64,000 bases of DNA, taken from contig AP026073.1 of NCBI GenBank assembly GCA_024349765.1, positions 7,626,001 to 7,690,000 of the forward strand, in the 5' to 3' direction. This DNA comes from Streptomyces nigrescens. GTDB lineage: Bacteria; Actinomycetota; Actinomycetes; Streptomycetales; Streptomycetaceae. The notes under the pieces are model-generated. The model was not told where the DNA came from. It made no database searches and was given only the letters and a program-made list of their open reading frames with translations. How positions within the stretch are numbered: the stretch's first letter is position 1; every line of letters begins with the position of its first letter. A program made the position numbers and the translations under genes. Shown piece by piece: positions 27,938-36,340 of this stretch.

Positions 27938-29206
27938 TCATCGCCGGCCCCCGGCACCGCGTACAGGCATCACCAGCGTCGTGAAACTTCCCTGGTCGGC
28001 GGAGCGGACCACGACCGGCCGGTCCGCCGAGACGATCTCCATCAGGACATCCGGCCCCACTCCGGCTTCCAACGCAGGCACAAGGACCGCTGGGTCGAAG
28101 GCGATGCGGAGCGCGCTTCCCGTGAGGACGGCCCTCAGCCGGACGGGCTGCCTGGCCCCGCCCGTCACCTCCAGCGTCTGCACGGCCTCTGGGTCGGCTT
28201 CCGCGGTTTCACGTGAAACATCGAGCAATCCGTCACGTGTTTCACGTGAAACGGCCCGCTGCCTCCCCTCGGCCTCGCACTCGTCCCTGGAAGGGACCGA
28301 CAACGACACCACCCCCGACCGCCCCGCTACCGCGTCCCTCAGCCCCGCCCGGTCCACGATGAGTCGATGCCGCTCCGCTGCCAGGACCTCCAGCACCATC
28401 CGGTAGTCCGGAAACCTCGCCGCGCCCTTCGCCAGGTGCCCTTCAGCTGAGCCATCACCCGCGGTATCGACGGGCTCCGGCACCTCGCGCCAGTCCGCTC
28501 CGTTCGCACCACTCCGCAGTCGTACGCCCGCCGTCTCCCCGCCACATTCCACGTCCACCGACACCTGTCGCACGGCCCACTCCGCCAGGCTCCGGACAGC
28601 GTCCGCCCCGATGAGGACCTGCCGTGGTCCGCCCGCGAACTCCTCCGGCCGCAGCACCCGTACCGCCAGCCGATAGCGGTCGGTGGCGGCCAACCGCACC
28701 TCACCGTCGGCGAGTTCGAGCGCCACACAGCCCAGTACGGGGAACTCCTGAGCGGTCGCGCCCCTCGCGGCCGCCGGTGCCACCTGCCGTACGGCGCTGG
28801 CGAGCTCGGCACCGCCCACCCGCGCCCGCGCCCAGCCGTTGCCGACCGTTGCCTCACCGGGCACGCCGCCGGGCGCCTGGTGCAGAAACCCGGCCACCAC
28901 CGCATGCGCCTCATCGGCCGTCCGCCGCATCCGTTCCAGATGCTCACGGAGAACCTCCCGAGCCGCCTCCTGCGGGCCGTCCAGGACCACCGCGACATCG
29001 ACCAGCGGCAGCCCCGCCTCCCGCAGACGGCGCAGCCGCACCGCCCGCGCCGCCTGGTCCGCGGCATAACGCCGATAGCCCGTCGCGCCGTCCACCTGGG
29101 CCGGCCGCAGCACCCCACAATCGTCGTAGAACCGCAGGGCGCTCGGCGCCAGGCACACCTGCCGCGCGAACGCACCGATGCTCAACAGCTCGCCGGTGTC
29201 GTCCAT
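27938..29206 (-). CDS. MerR helix-turn-helix fused to DNA polymerase III beta-clamp domains 2 and 3
   Basis: 422 aa. Residues about 5-75 are a MerR winged helix (LLSIGAFARQVCLAPSALRFYDDCGVLRP, GYRRYAADQAARAVRLRRLREAGL), and 76-110 the coiled coil. From about residue 120 the sequence follows bacterial DnaN: 'PVLGCVALELADGEVRLAATDRYRLAVRV' (compare ATDGHRLAV of clamps), 'FPDYRMVLE' and the last domain 'LRIAFDPAVLVPALEAG...TTLVMPVR'. Clamp domain 1 is absent. Two parS sites at 28206 and 28239 lie in a domain-3 loop and read VSRET. There is no ribosome-binding site; it is probably leaderless (see promoter entry). Whether it binds DNA as an activator, a clamp mimic, or both is unknown. Confidence 0.85.
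   Translation of the reverse strand: MDDTGELLSIGAFARQVCLAPSALRFYDDCGVLRPAQVDGATGYRRYAADQAARAVRLRRLREAGLPLVDVAVVLDGPQEAAREVLREHLERMRRTADEAHAVVAGFLHQAPGGVPGEATVGNGWARARVGGAELASAVRQVAPAAARGATAQEFPVLGCVALELADGEVRLAATDRYRLAVRVLRPEEFAGGPRQVLIGADAVRSLAEWAVRQVSVDVECGGETAGVRLRSGANGADWREVPEPVDTAGDGSAEGHLAKGAARFPDYRMVLEVLAAERHRLIVDRAGLRDAVAGRSGVVSLSVPSRDECEAEGRQRAVSRETRDGLLDVSRETAEADPEAVQTLEVTGGARQPVRLRAVLTGSALRIAFDPAVLVPALEAGVGPDVLMEIVSADRPVVVRSADQGSFTTLVMPVRGAGGRR
28206..28219. other. parS site inside coding sequence
   Basis: Exact GTTTCACGTGAAAC within the MerR-clamp gene, read as Val-Ser-Arg-Glu-Thr (near residue 329-333). Confidence 0.95.
28239..28252. other. parS site inside coding sequence
   Basis: Exact GTTTCACGTGAAAC, 33 bp from the neighbouring copy and in the same gene, also read as Val-Ser-Arg-Glu-Thr (near residue 318-322). 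The 11-codon spacing keeps both in phase. Confidence 0.95.
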
Positions 29207-29244
29207 GCACGCGATTCTGGAGCTTCGACCAACCTGAAGGTCAA
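29207..29244 (-). promoter_or_regulatory. MerR-type promoter with 19-bp spacer, leaderless
   Basis: On the minus strand TTGACC (29239-29244) is separated by exactly 19 bp from CAGAAT (29214-29219), and the ATG follows 7 bp later. MerR-family promoters are defined by over-long 19-20 bp spacers. The spacer contains the dyad GACCTTCAGGTTGGTC (outer GACC/GGTC). The -10 to ATG distance implies a leaderless mRNA. Confidence 0.6.
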
Positions 29245-29290
29245 AGCCCGGCGTCGGTCCCACGGATTTCCGGACCCTGCCGGGGCCGCC

Positions 29291-30277
29291 TCATGCCGGC
29301 GACCCAGCTGTCGCCAGCCGGGCGAGGGCCACCGCCTCACCGCTGCCCTCCGCGGCACTGAACACATGCACCACGAGGCCCGTCTCACCCGGTGCGGCCG
29401 GCACGTGCAGCGTCTCGTAGTCCAGGGTGAGCAGGCCGGCCACCGGGTGCCGCAGGCGTTTGCGTCCGGCACCGCACATCACGACCTCACCGCTGTCCCA
29501 GATCCGCCGGAACTCGGGGCTGTGCGTGGACAGTTCGGTGATGAGCGCGGCCAGTTCCCCGTCCTCGGGGTAACGGCCTGCGGCGACCCGCAACTGGCCC
29601 ACGGCCTCCGCTGCCCGGTCCGGCCACTCGGGATAGAGCTCCTGGGCTGCGGGGTCGCGGAAGAGGAACCGGGCGTTGTTCCGGTCGCGCCGTTCCGGGT
29701 CGGCCAGGCCACCGGTCAGCTCGGCCCCCAGGTCGTTCCACGCCACGACGTCGAGGCGATGGTTCGTCGCGAAGGCCGGGAGGCCGCCCATGGCGTCCAG
29801 CATCCGCTGCAGCACGGGGCTGACCCGGACCACGGGCGCGGGGCCCCGCCGGGCATCGGCCAGCGTGGCGAGGTGCCTGCGCTCCGCCGCGTCGAGGCCG
29901 AGCGCGTCGGCGAGGGCGTCCAGCACCTCGGGGGACGGCTGGGTGTTGCGGCCCTGTTCGAGGCGCACGTAATAGTCCACGCTGATCCCGGCGAGCTGGG
30001 CCAACTCCTCGCGGCGCAGCCCCCGCACCCGGCGTCGCCTGCCGCCGGCGAGCCCGACGTCCTCCGGTGCCACCCGTCCCCGGCGGGCCCGCAGAAAACT
30101 GCCGAGCGCCCGCCGGGTGTCCCCGACCCCGTCGATGCGGTCGTCGATGCGATCGAGCTCGCCGCCGTCACCGGCCCGGTTCCCGTTCCCGGCCCCATGC
30201 GCGGTCACGGCCCCGGCCCCGGGCCCGGTCCCGTGGCCCCCGCCGCCTGTCTGCTCGATGTGGTCCGCACCGTCCAT
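29291..30277 (-). CDS. XRE-family regulator with MmyB-like ligand-binding domain
   Basis: 328 aa. A Gly/Asp-rich leader (1-50) is followed by a helix-turn-helix (RRRVRGLRREELAQLAGISVDYYVRLEQGRNTQPSPEVLDALADAL) and the MmyB ligand domain (AFATNHRLDVVAWNDLGAELTGG, RFLFRDPAAQELYPEW, YETLHVPAAPGETGLVVHVFSA). Such regulators commonly repress an adjacent oxidoreductase. Here the flavodoxin-fold enzyme is divergent 98 bp away, which is the probable target. Confidence 0.9.
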   Translation of the reverse strand: MDGADHIEQTGGGGHGTGPGAGAVTAHGAGNGNRAGDGGELDRIDDRIDGVGDTRRALGSFLRARRGRVAPEDVGLAGGRRRRVRGLRREELAQLAGISVDYYVRLEQGRNTQPSPEVLDALADALGLDAAERRHLATLADARRGPAPVVRVSPVLQRMLDAMGGLPAFATNHRLDVVAWNDLGAELTGGLADPERRDRNNARFLFRDPAAQELYPEWPDRAAEAVGQLRVAAGRYPEDGELAALITELSTHSPEFRRIWDSGEVVMCGAGRKRLRHPVAGLLTLDYETLHVPAAPGETGLVVHVFSAAEGSGEAVALARLATAGSPA

Positions 30278-30375
30278 GCGGTCAAGTATGGGTGGCCCTC
30301 GCGTTACCAGGATTGCCGTTCCGGCGGTTGAAGCGGGTTCTGGTTACCCGTCCGCGCACGGGAGAACGTGGCCGC

Positions 30376-31224
30376 ATGACCGAAGCCACGCCGCAGCAGC
30401 CGCAGAAGATCCTCGTCGTCAGCGCCCATCCGGAACCCCGTTCGCTCAACGCCGTTCTGACCGCCTTCGCGGTCGAGCACCTGCGTGCGGCCGGGCACGA
30501 GGTGCAGGTGTCCGACCTCTACGCCATGAAGTGGAAGGCGACGGTGGACGCCGATGACTTCCCCGACCACGCCGCGGACCGGCGGCTGCAGGTGATGGCA
30601 GCCTCGGAGCGGGCCACGCTGGCGGGGCGGCTGGCGCCCGAGATCGCGGCGGAGCAGGAGAAGGTGCGCTGGGCGGACGCGGTGATCCTGCAGTTCCCGC
30701 TGTGGTGGTTCTCGGTGCCCGCGATCCTCAAGGGCTGGATGGACCGGGTGTTCACCAGCGGGTTCGGATACGGCCCGGCAGTCCCGCCGCCCTACAGCGA
30801 GGGCGCCCTGGCGGGGCGCCGGGCGCTGGTGTCGGTGACGGTCGGCGCCCGGGAGTCCGCGTTCTCCGACCGGGGCATCCACGGTCGGCTCACGGACGTC
30901 CTCCACCCGGTCCAGCACGGCCTGTTCTGGTTCACCGGCATGACGCCGCTCGAACCGTTCGCGGTGTACGGCGCGAACGACCTGCCGGAGGAACAACTCG
31001 CTGCGGCGAAGCGGGAGTTCGGGCGACGTCTCGATGGGCTCTTCACCGACGCATCGGTCCCGTTCCGGGCGCTCGACGGCGGTGACTACGGGCGCGACAT
31101 GCGGCTGCTGCCGGGCGTCGAGGCACCGGGCACGAGCGGACTCGACCTCCACCTCCGCACGGACGCGGACGCCGGCCCGGACACCGGCATCCGCCCGGAC
31201 GCGCCCGCCCGCCCTCGGGGCTGA
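30376..31224 (+). CDS. NAD(P)H:quinone-type flavodoxin-fold oxidoreductase
   Basis: 282 aa. 'KILVVSAHPEPRSLNAVLTAFAVEHLRAAGHEVQVSDLYAM' is the FMN-binding start of the flavodoxin_2 family (NQO/MdaB type), and 'WADAVILQFPLWWFSVPAILKGWMDRVFTSGFGY' its second flavin segment. It is predicted to reduce quinones or nitro compounds with NAD(P)H. ATG 30376 begins the fold. The C-terminal about 30 residues are a Pro/Asp-rich tail. It is divergent from the MmyB-type regulator. Confidence 0.88.
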   Translation: MTEATPQQPQKILVVSAHPEPRSLNAVLTAFAVEHLRAAGHEVQVSDLYAMKWKATVDADDFPDHAADRRLQVMAASERATLAGRLAPEIAAEQEKVRWADAVILQFPLWWFSVPAILKGWMDRVFTSGFGYGPAVPPPYSEGALAGRRALVSVTVGARESAFSDRGIHGRLTDVLHPVQHGLFWFTGMTPLEPFAVYGANDLPEEQLAAAKREFGRRLDGLFTDASVPFRALDGGDYGRDMRLLPGVEAPGTSGLDLHLRTDADAGPDTGIRPDAPARPRG

Positions 31225-31257
31225 GTCAGGCCTCGATCGCCGGGCTGAGGCGCGTCG

Positions 31258-32733
31258 TCAGGTCTGCGCCATGTCCACGAAGCGCGAGTAGTGGCCCTGG
31301 AAGGCCACCGTGATCGTGGCGGTCGGGCCGTTACGGTGCTTGGCCACGATCAGGTCGGCCTCGCCGGCGCGCGGGGACTCCTTTTCGTAGGCGTCCTCGC
31401 GGTGCAGCAGGATGACCATGTCGGCGTCCTGCTCGATCGAGCCGGATTCGCGGAGGTCCGACACCATCGGCTTCTTGTCCGTGCGCTGCTCGGGGCCACG
31501 GTTCAGCTGGGAGAGCGCGATCACCGGGAGCTCCAGCTCCTTGGCCAGCAGCTTGAGGTTACGGGACATGTCCGAAACCTCCTGCTGGCGGCTCTCGGCG
31601 CGCTTGGAGCCGCCGGACTGCATCAGCTGGAGGTAGTCGATGACCACCAGCTTGAGATCGTTGCGCTGCTTGAGCCGGCGGCATTTGGCGCGGATCTCCA
31701 TCATCGACAGGTTGGGTGAGTCGTCGATGTAGAGCGGCGCCGCGGAGACGTCCGGCATCCGGCGGGCCAGCCGCGTCCAGTCGTCGTCCGTCATGCTGCC
31801 GGAGCGCATGTGGTGCAGCGCCACCCGGGCCTCGGCGGAGAGCAGGCGCATCGCGATCTCGTTGCGCCCCATTTCCAGCGAGAAGATCACGCTGGGGAGA
31901 TTGCTCTTGATGGAGGCGGCGCGGGCGAAGTCCAGCGCGAGGGTGGACTTACCCATGGCGGGACGCGCGGCGATCACGATCATCTGGCCCGGGTGCAGGC
32001 CGTTGGTGAGGGAGTCCAGGTCGGTGAAGCCGGTCGGCACGCCGGTCATCTGGCCCTGGCGGGAACCGATCGCCTCGATCTCGTCGAGGGCGCCTTCCAT
32101 GATGTCGCCGAGCGGGAGGTAGTCCTCGCTGGTGCGCTGCTCGGTGACGGCGTAGATCTCCGCCTGGGCGCTGTTGACGATCTCGTCGACGTCGCCGTCC
32201 GCGGCGTATCCCATCTGGGTGATGCGGGTGCCGGCCTCGACCAGGCGGCGCAGCACGGCGCGCTCGTGGACGATCTCGGCGTAGTACTCGGCGTTCGCGG
32301 CCGTCGGGACGGACTGGACGAGGGTGTGCAGGTAGGAGGCGCCGCCGACCCGGGCGATCTCGCCGCGCTTGGTGAGCTCGGCGGCGATGGTGATGGGGTC
32401 GGCCGGCTCGCCCTTGGCGTAGAGGTCGAGGATCGCCTGGAAGACCAGCTCATGGGCGGGGCGGTAGAAGTCCTCGCCCTTGAGGACCTCGACGACGTCC
32501 GCGATGGCGTCCTTGGACAGCAGCATGCCGCCGAGCACGGACTGCTCGGCGTCCAGGTCCTGCGGGGGGACCCGCTCGAAGCCGCCGGACCAGGAACCGC
32601 CGTCGTCGTCGCGGTCCGGCCGGTCCCCGCGGCCGCGGCCCTTGCCGTCAGGCCGCCGGGACCGGGCCGCCGGCAGCAGGTCGCTGGGGCCGGAGCCCGC
32701 CCAAGGGTCTTCCATGGGCTCGGGAATGCTCAC
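31258..32733 (-). CDS. dnaB: replicative DNA helicase DnaB
   Basis: 491 aa. The N-terminal DnaB domain (VPPQDLDAEQSVLGGMLLSKDAI) and RecA-like helicase core are intact, with Walker A ARPAMGKST near residue 257, Walker B-like LVVIDYLQLM, and the C-terminal ESGSIEQDADMVILLHRE. No intein interrupts it. The first about 55 residues are a Pro/Arg/Asp-rich extension. The start is GTG 32733, preceded by GGAGGAGG. It unwinds DNA at the replication fork. The upstream region carries clustered DnaA-box-like sequences. It is not co-transcribed with the rplI operon, from which it is separated by two plus-strand genes. Confidence 0.97.
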   Translation of the reverse strand: MSIPEPMEDPWAGSGPSDLLPAARSRRPDGKGRGRGDRPDRDDDGGSWSGGFERVPPQDLDAEQSVLGGMLLSKDAIADVVEVLKGEDFYRPAHELVFQAILDLYAKGEPADPITIAAELTKRGEIARVGGASYLHTLVQSVPTAANAEYYAEIVHERAVLRRLVEAGTRITQMGYAADGDVDEIVNSAQAEIYAVTEQRTSEDYLPLGDIMEGALDEIEAIGSRQGQMTGVPTGFTDLDSLTNGLHPGQMIVIAARPAMGKSTLALDFARAASIKSNLPSVIFSLEMGRNEIAMRLLSAEARVALHHMRSGSMTDDDWTRLARRMPDVSAAPLYIDDSPNLSMMEIRAKCRRLKQRNDLKLVVIDYLQLMQSGGSKRAESRQQEVSDMSRNLKLLAKELELPVIALSQLNRGPEQRTDKKPMVSDLRESGSIEQDADMVILLHREDAYEKESPRAGEADLIVAKHRNGPTATITVAFQGHYSRFVDMAQT

Positions 32734-32916
32734 CCCGGCACCTCCTCCCGTCCGCGGCGCGGACCTTGCTGTGCGCTTCCTTCTTACGGCACAGCTCTGA
32801 CAATCGAGACGCCCGACTCCGGTTACGGCGCGTCGAGTTCGGACGTGGTCTCAGGCCGGAAACGGGCGGCGGGCGCCGGACCACGGTAGGCCCGTGGGCA
32901 CCGTCCGCCAATCTGG

Positions 32917-33005
32917 TTATCCACAGGCCGTGTGGATGACTGGCCCTCAGCTGTGGAGAACTCCCCGGATCCTGTGCATGGGGCGGGGGAAACTTCTGTG
33001 GACAA
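32917..33005. promoter_or_regulatory. cluster of DnaA-box-like 9-mers upstream of dnaB
   Basis: TTATCCACA is at 32917-32925 (plus), then TGTGGATGA at 32931-32939, TGTGGAGAA at 32952-32960 and TGTGGACAA at 32997-33005, the last three being minus-strand boxes (TCATCCACA, TTCTCCACA, TTGTCCACA). The first is the E. coli consensus and the last the Streptomyces consensus. All lie in the 459-bp divergent region between dnaB and the MATE gene, which holds no gene. Confidence 0.6.
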
Positions 33006-33156
33006 GCACACAATCACCCTGTGCACACTGCCCTGACCTGCGGTTTTCTCATCCATAGGCTGTGGGGGAGAAAAACTTCCACCGCCTGTTCAAGATCGCG
33101 ACAAACGGCACGGAGGAGACGGCGCCGGAGCACGCAAAGTAAGGAGTGCAAAGGGT

Positions 33157-33192
33157 TTGCATCTCTTACCTGTGGAAGATTAGATTGAGTGC
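33157..33192 (+). promoter_or_regulatory. promoter of the MATE gene, leaderless
   Basis: TTGCAT (33157-33162), an 18-bp spacer and TAGATT (33181-33186) lie six bases before ATG 33193. There is no Shine-Dalgarno, so transcription probably starts at or next to the initiation codon. Confidence 0.6.
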
Positions 33193-34530
33193 ATGACACA
33201 GGCTCCCGCGACCCCGCGGCGCATCGCCCGCCGCCACGACCGCGAGATCATCGCCCTTGCCGTGCCCGCCTTCGGCTCCCTGGTCGCGGAACCCCTCTTC
33301 GTCATGGTCGACAGCGCCGTCATCGGCCACCTCGGCACCTCCCAGCTGGCCGGCCTCGGTATCGCCGCCGGGCTGCTCACCACCGCCGTCTCCGTCTTCG
33401 TCTTCCTCGCCTACGCCACCACCGCCGCGGTCGCCCGCCGGGTCGGCGCCGGCGATCTGCCCGCCGCCATCCGCCAGGGCATGGACGGCATCTGGCTCGC
33501 CCTGCTGCTCGGGGCCGCGGTCATCGCCGCCGTGCTGCCCACCGCCCCCTGGCTGGTGGAGGCCTTCGGCGCCTCCGGCACCGCCGCGCCGTACGCCACG
33601 ACGTACCTGCGCATCAGCGCGCTCGGCATCCCCGCGATGCTCATGGTGCTGGCCGCCACCGGTCTGCTCCGCGGCCTCCAGGACACCCGGACCCCGCTCT
33701 ACGTCGCCATCGGCGGCTTCTCCGCCAACGCCGCACTGAACGTCGGACTGGTCTACGGCGCCGGCCTCGGCATCGCCGGCTCCGCCTGGGGCACCGTCAT
33801 CGCCCAGTGCGGCATGGCCGCCGTCTACCTCACCGTCGTCGTCCGCGGCGCGCGCCGGCACGGCGCCTCGCTGCGCCCCGACGCGGCGGGCATCCGCGCC
33901 TCCGCCCAGGCCGGCGTGCCGCTGCTGGTCCGTACGCTCTCGCTGCGCGCGGTGCTGATGATCGCCACCGCCATCGCCGCCCGGCTGGGCGACGCCGAGG
34001 TCGCCGCCCATCAGATCGTGATCACGTTGTGGAACCTGCTGGCCTTCGCGCTGGACGCGATAGCCATCGCCGGGCAGGCCATCATAGGCCGCTACCTCGG
34101 CGCCGGGGACCGGGCCGGCGCCCGGGCCGCCTGCCGCCGCATGGTGCAGTGGGGCATCGCCGCCGGTCTGGTCCTCGGGCTCCTGGTCGTCCTCTCCCGC
34201 CCCCTGTTCATCCCGCTGTTCACCTCCGACCCCGCCGTACGGGACCCGCTGCTGACCACGCTCCTGGTGGTCGCCGTGACCCAGCCGGTCTCCGGCGTCG
34301 TCTTCATCCTCGACGGCGTCCTGATGGGCGCGGGGGACGGGCCGTATCTCGCCGGGGCGATGGTGGTGACGCTGGCCCTGTTCGCTCCGGCCGCGCTCGC
34401 CGTGCCCGCTGTCGGCGGCGGTCTGGTGGCCCTGTGGTGGACGATGGCCTTGATGATGACCGTCCGCATGCTCACGCTCTTGCTGCGCACCCGGTCCGGC
34501 CGGTGGATTGTGACCGGAGCCTCTCGCTGA
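33193..34530 (+). CDS. MATE-family multidrug/sodium antiporter (DinF-like)
   Basis: 445 aa, twelve hydrophobic segments with internal twofold repeat (LAVPAFGSLVAEPLFVMVDSAVIGHLG; DAIAIAGQAIIGRYLGAGDR). The early motif 'PLFVMVDSAVIGHLGTSQLAGLGIAAGLL' identifies the DinF-like MATE branch. It exports cations or drugs with Na+ or H+ exchange. ATG 33193 lies directly downstream of a -10 element. It runs in the same direction as the serine protease gene 41 bp downstream. Confidence 0.93.
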   Translation: MTQAPATPRRIARRHDREIIALAVPAFGSLVAEPLFVMVDSAVIGHLGTSQLAGLGIAAGLLTTAVSVFVFLAYATTAAVARRVGAGDLPAAIRQGMDGIWLALLLGAAVIAAVLPTAPWLVEAFGASGTAAPYATTYLRISALGIPAMLMVLAATGLLRGLQDTRTPLYVAIGGFSANAALNVGLVYGAGLGIAGSAWGTVIAQCGMAAVYLTVVVRGARRHGASLRPDAAGIRASAQAGVPLLVRTLSLRAVLMIATAIAARLGDAEVAAHQIVITLWNLLAFALDAIAIAGQAIIGRYLGAGDRAGARAACRRMVQWGIAAGLVLGLLVVLSRPLFIPLFTSDPAVRDPLLTTLLVVAVTQPVSGVVFILDGVLMGAGDGPYLAGAMVVTLALFAPAALAVPAVGGGLVALWWTMALMMTVRMLTLLLRTRSGRWIVTGASR

Positions 34531-34571
34531 AGCATCTCCCGCAACACTCCGCGCTTGTCGATAATGACGGG

Positions 34572-35438
34572 GTGCGCTCGCTTGCCAGAAGGTCCTTGCT
34601 GCCCATGACGTTCGTCGTCGTCATGGCCGCTGCCGTGGCGGGATACGCCTCGGACGAGTCCCATACCAGCAGCAGAGCCAGCGGGCGGAGCAGCTTCGGC
34701 AAGTCCGGCGAGTCGGGTCAGGACCCGCAGGACCAGGACCCCGCGGCGACCGCACCGGCCGATGACGGCAACGCGTACACCCCCCGCCGGACCGAGCAGA
34801 ACGCCCGGGTCGGCGTGGTCTTCGAGAAGAACGACTCCGGCGATCACTTCTGCACCGCGAGCGTGGTGCAGAGCCCGGGCCGGAACATGCTGATCACGGC
34901 CGCGCACTGCGCCTTCGACGCCGAGGCCGGAAGCACGGTCGACGACCTCGTCTTCGCCCCCGACTACCGCGACGGCGACGAGCCCACCGGCCTGTGGAAG
35001 GTCAAGAAGGTGATCCTCGACGATCGCTGGGTCAAGTCGCAGGACGAGGACCTCGACGTCGCCTTCCTCATCCTGGACAAGAAGGATGGCAAGGACATCC
35101 AGGACGTCCTGGGCGGCAACACCCTCGGCATAGACCGCGGCTTCGACAACGAAGTCAAGATCACCGGCTATCCCACCAGCCGCGACACCCCGATCTCCTG
35201 CCAGAACCGCACCACGAAGTACAGCGACACCCAGATGCGCATCCAGTGCACCGACTTCGAGGGCGGTACGAGCGGCAGCCCCTGGCTGGCCGACTACGAC
35301 CCCAAGAGCCACACCGGCACGGTCATCGGTGTCCTCGGCGGCCACGAAGGCGGCGGCGACCAGGACGACGTCTCCTACGCGGCGTACTTCGACGACGACA
35401 TCGCCGCGCTCTACAGACGCGCCCAGGACGACGACTGA
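34572..35438 (+). CDS. secreted trypsin-like serine protease
   Basis: 288 aa. An N-terminal signal segment RSLARRSLLPMTFVVVMAAAVAGYA is followed by a Ser/Gly/Asp-rich linker and a chymotrypsin-fold domain: catalytic His in LITAAHC, Asp in DLDVAFL and Ser in GGTSGSPW. All three residues are present and the protein should act extracellularly or at the membrane. GTG 34572 is the earliest frame-consistent start with a complete signal peptide; the Shine-Dalgarno is weak. It converges on rplI across a perfect terminator. Confidence 0.87.
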   Translation: MRSLARRSLLPMTFVVVMAAAVAGYASDESHTSSRASGRSSFGKSGESGQDPQDQDPAATAPADDGNAYTPRRTEQNARVGVVFEKNDSGDHFCTASVVQSPGRNMLITAAHCAFDAEAGSTVDDLVFAPDYRDGDEPTGLWKVKKVILDDRWVKSQDEDLDVAFLILDKKDGKDIQDVLGGNTLGIDRGFDNEVKITGYPTSRDTPISCQNRTTKYSDTQMRIQCTDFEGGTSGSPWLADYDPKSHTGTVIGVLGGHEGGGDQDDVSYAAYFDDDIAALYRRAQDDD

Positions 35439-35480
35439 ACCCGCCGCCGTCGGCCACGGTGACCGCGGGACCGGTACGGC

Positions 35481-35515
35481 GAAGGGCCGCACCCCAGGGC
35501 GGGGTGCGGCCCTTC
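35481..35515. terminator. bidirectional hairpin terminator
   Basis: GAAGGGCCGCACCCC (35481-35495) pairs perfectly with its complement at 35501-35515 around AGGGC. It lies between the convergent protease gene and rplI and can serve both. Confidence 0.88.
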
Positions 35516-35530
35516 GGCTCGGTGCTGCGA

Positions 35531-35977
35531 TTACGCGGCGACGACCTCGACGCCCAGCTTCGCGACGACCTCGGCGTGCAGACGCACGGAGACCTGGTGC
35601 GCGCCCAGGGTCTTGATCGGCGAGCCCAGCTCGACGCGGCGCTTGTCGACGTCCGGACCACCGGCAGCCTTGATCGCCGAAGCGACGTCGGCCGGGGTGA
35701 CGGAACCGAACAGGCGGCCCGCGTCGCCGGCACGCACGGCCAGCTTCACGTTGACGCCCTCAAGCTGGCCCTTGACCTCGTTGGCCTGCTCGATCGTGGC
35801 GATCTCGCGGATCTTGCGACCGCGGCGGATCTGCTCGACGTCCTTCTCGCCACCCTTGGTCCAGCGGATCGCGAAACCACGCGGAACCAGGTAGTTACGG
35901 GCGTACCCGTCCTTGACGTCAACGACGTCACCGGCGGTGCCGAGGCCGGAGACCTCGTGGGTGAGGATGATCTTCAT
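35531..35977 (-). CDS. rplI: 50S ribosomal protein L9
   Basis: 148 aa. The start [37 protein letters not shown] is the L9 signature, with connecting helix and C-terminal domain ([32 protein letters not shown]). It is the last gene of the rpsF-ssb-rpsR-rplI operon, 18 bp after rpsR, and ends 16 bp before the shared terminator. Confidence 0.98.
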   Translation of the reverse strand: MKIILTHEVSGLGTAGDVVDVKDGYARNYLVPRGFAIRWTKGGEKDVEQIRRGRKIREIATIEQANEVKGQLEGVNVKLAVRAGDAGRLFGSVTPADVASAIKAAGGPDVDKRRVELGSPIKTLGAHQVSVRLHAEVVAKLGVEVVAA

Positions 35978-35995
35978 TTGTCGGTCACCCTTCCC

Positions 35996-36232
35996 TTATC
36001 GCGCGGTGGACGTGTAGGGCAGCAGCGCCATCTCACGGCTGTTCTTCACGGCCGTGGCGACGTCACGCTGGTGCTGCGTGCAGTTGCCGGTCACTCGACG
36101 GGCACGGATCTTGCCGCGGTCGGAGATGAACTTCCGCAGCAGGTTCGTGTCCTTGTAGTCGACGTAGGAGATCTTCTCCTTGCAGAACACGCAAACCTTC
36201 TTCTTAGGCTTGCGAGCAGGCGGCTTCGCCAT
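35996..36232 (-). CDS. rpsR: 30S ribosomal protein S18
   Basis: 78 aa. [73 protein letters not shown] is S18 of the zinc-binding C+ type (CVFC and later Cys). The length is normal. It lies in the S6-SSB-S18-L9 operon; a parS site occupies the 108-bp gap between ssb and this gene. Confidence 0.98.
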   Translation of the reverse strand: MAKPPARKPKKKVCVFCKEKISYVDYKDTNLLRKFISDRGKIRARRVTGNCTQHQRDVATAVKNSREMALLPYTSTAR

Positions 36233-36301
36233 TGTCTCTCTCCAGTGAGTTCAAGAAGTTTGTGCTGACGCCCTCAAGGCCGCCGCCCGTTTCACAGCGC
36301 T

Positions 36302-36315
36302 GTTTCACGTGAAAC
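36302..36315. other. parS site within the ribosomal operon
   Basis: Exact GTTTCACGTGAAAC, extended to the 20-bp palindrome GCTGTTTCAC/GTGAAACAGC, between ssb and rpsR. Confidence 0.95.
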
Positions 36316-36340
36316 AGCACAGCGCCGAGCCGATGCGGAC

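Noticed and set aside
31258-32733. Possible intein in DnaB
   Set aside because: The helicase core is continuous with standard length; no splicing motifs.
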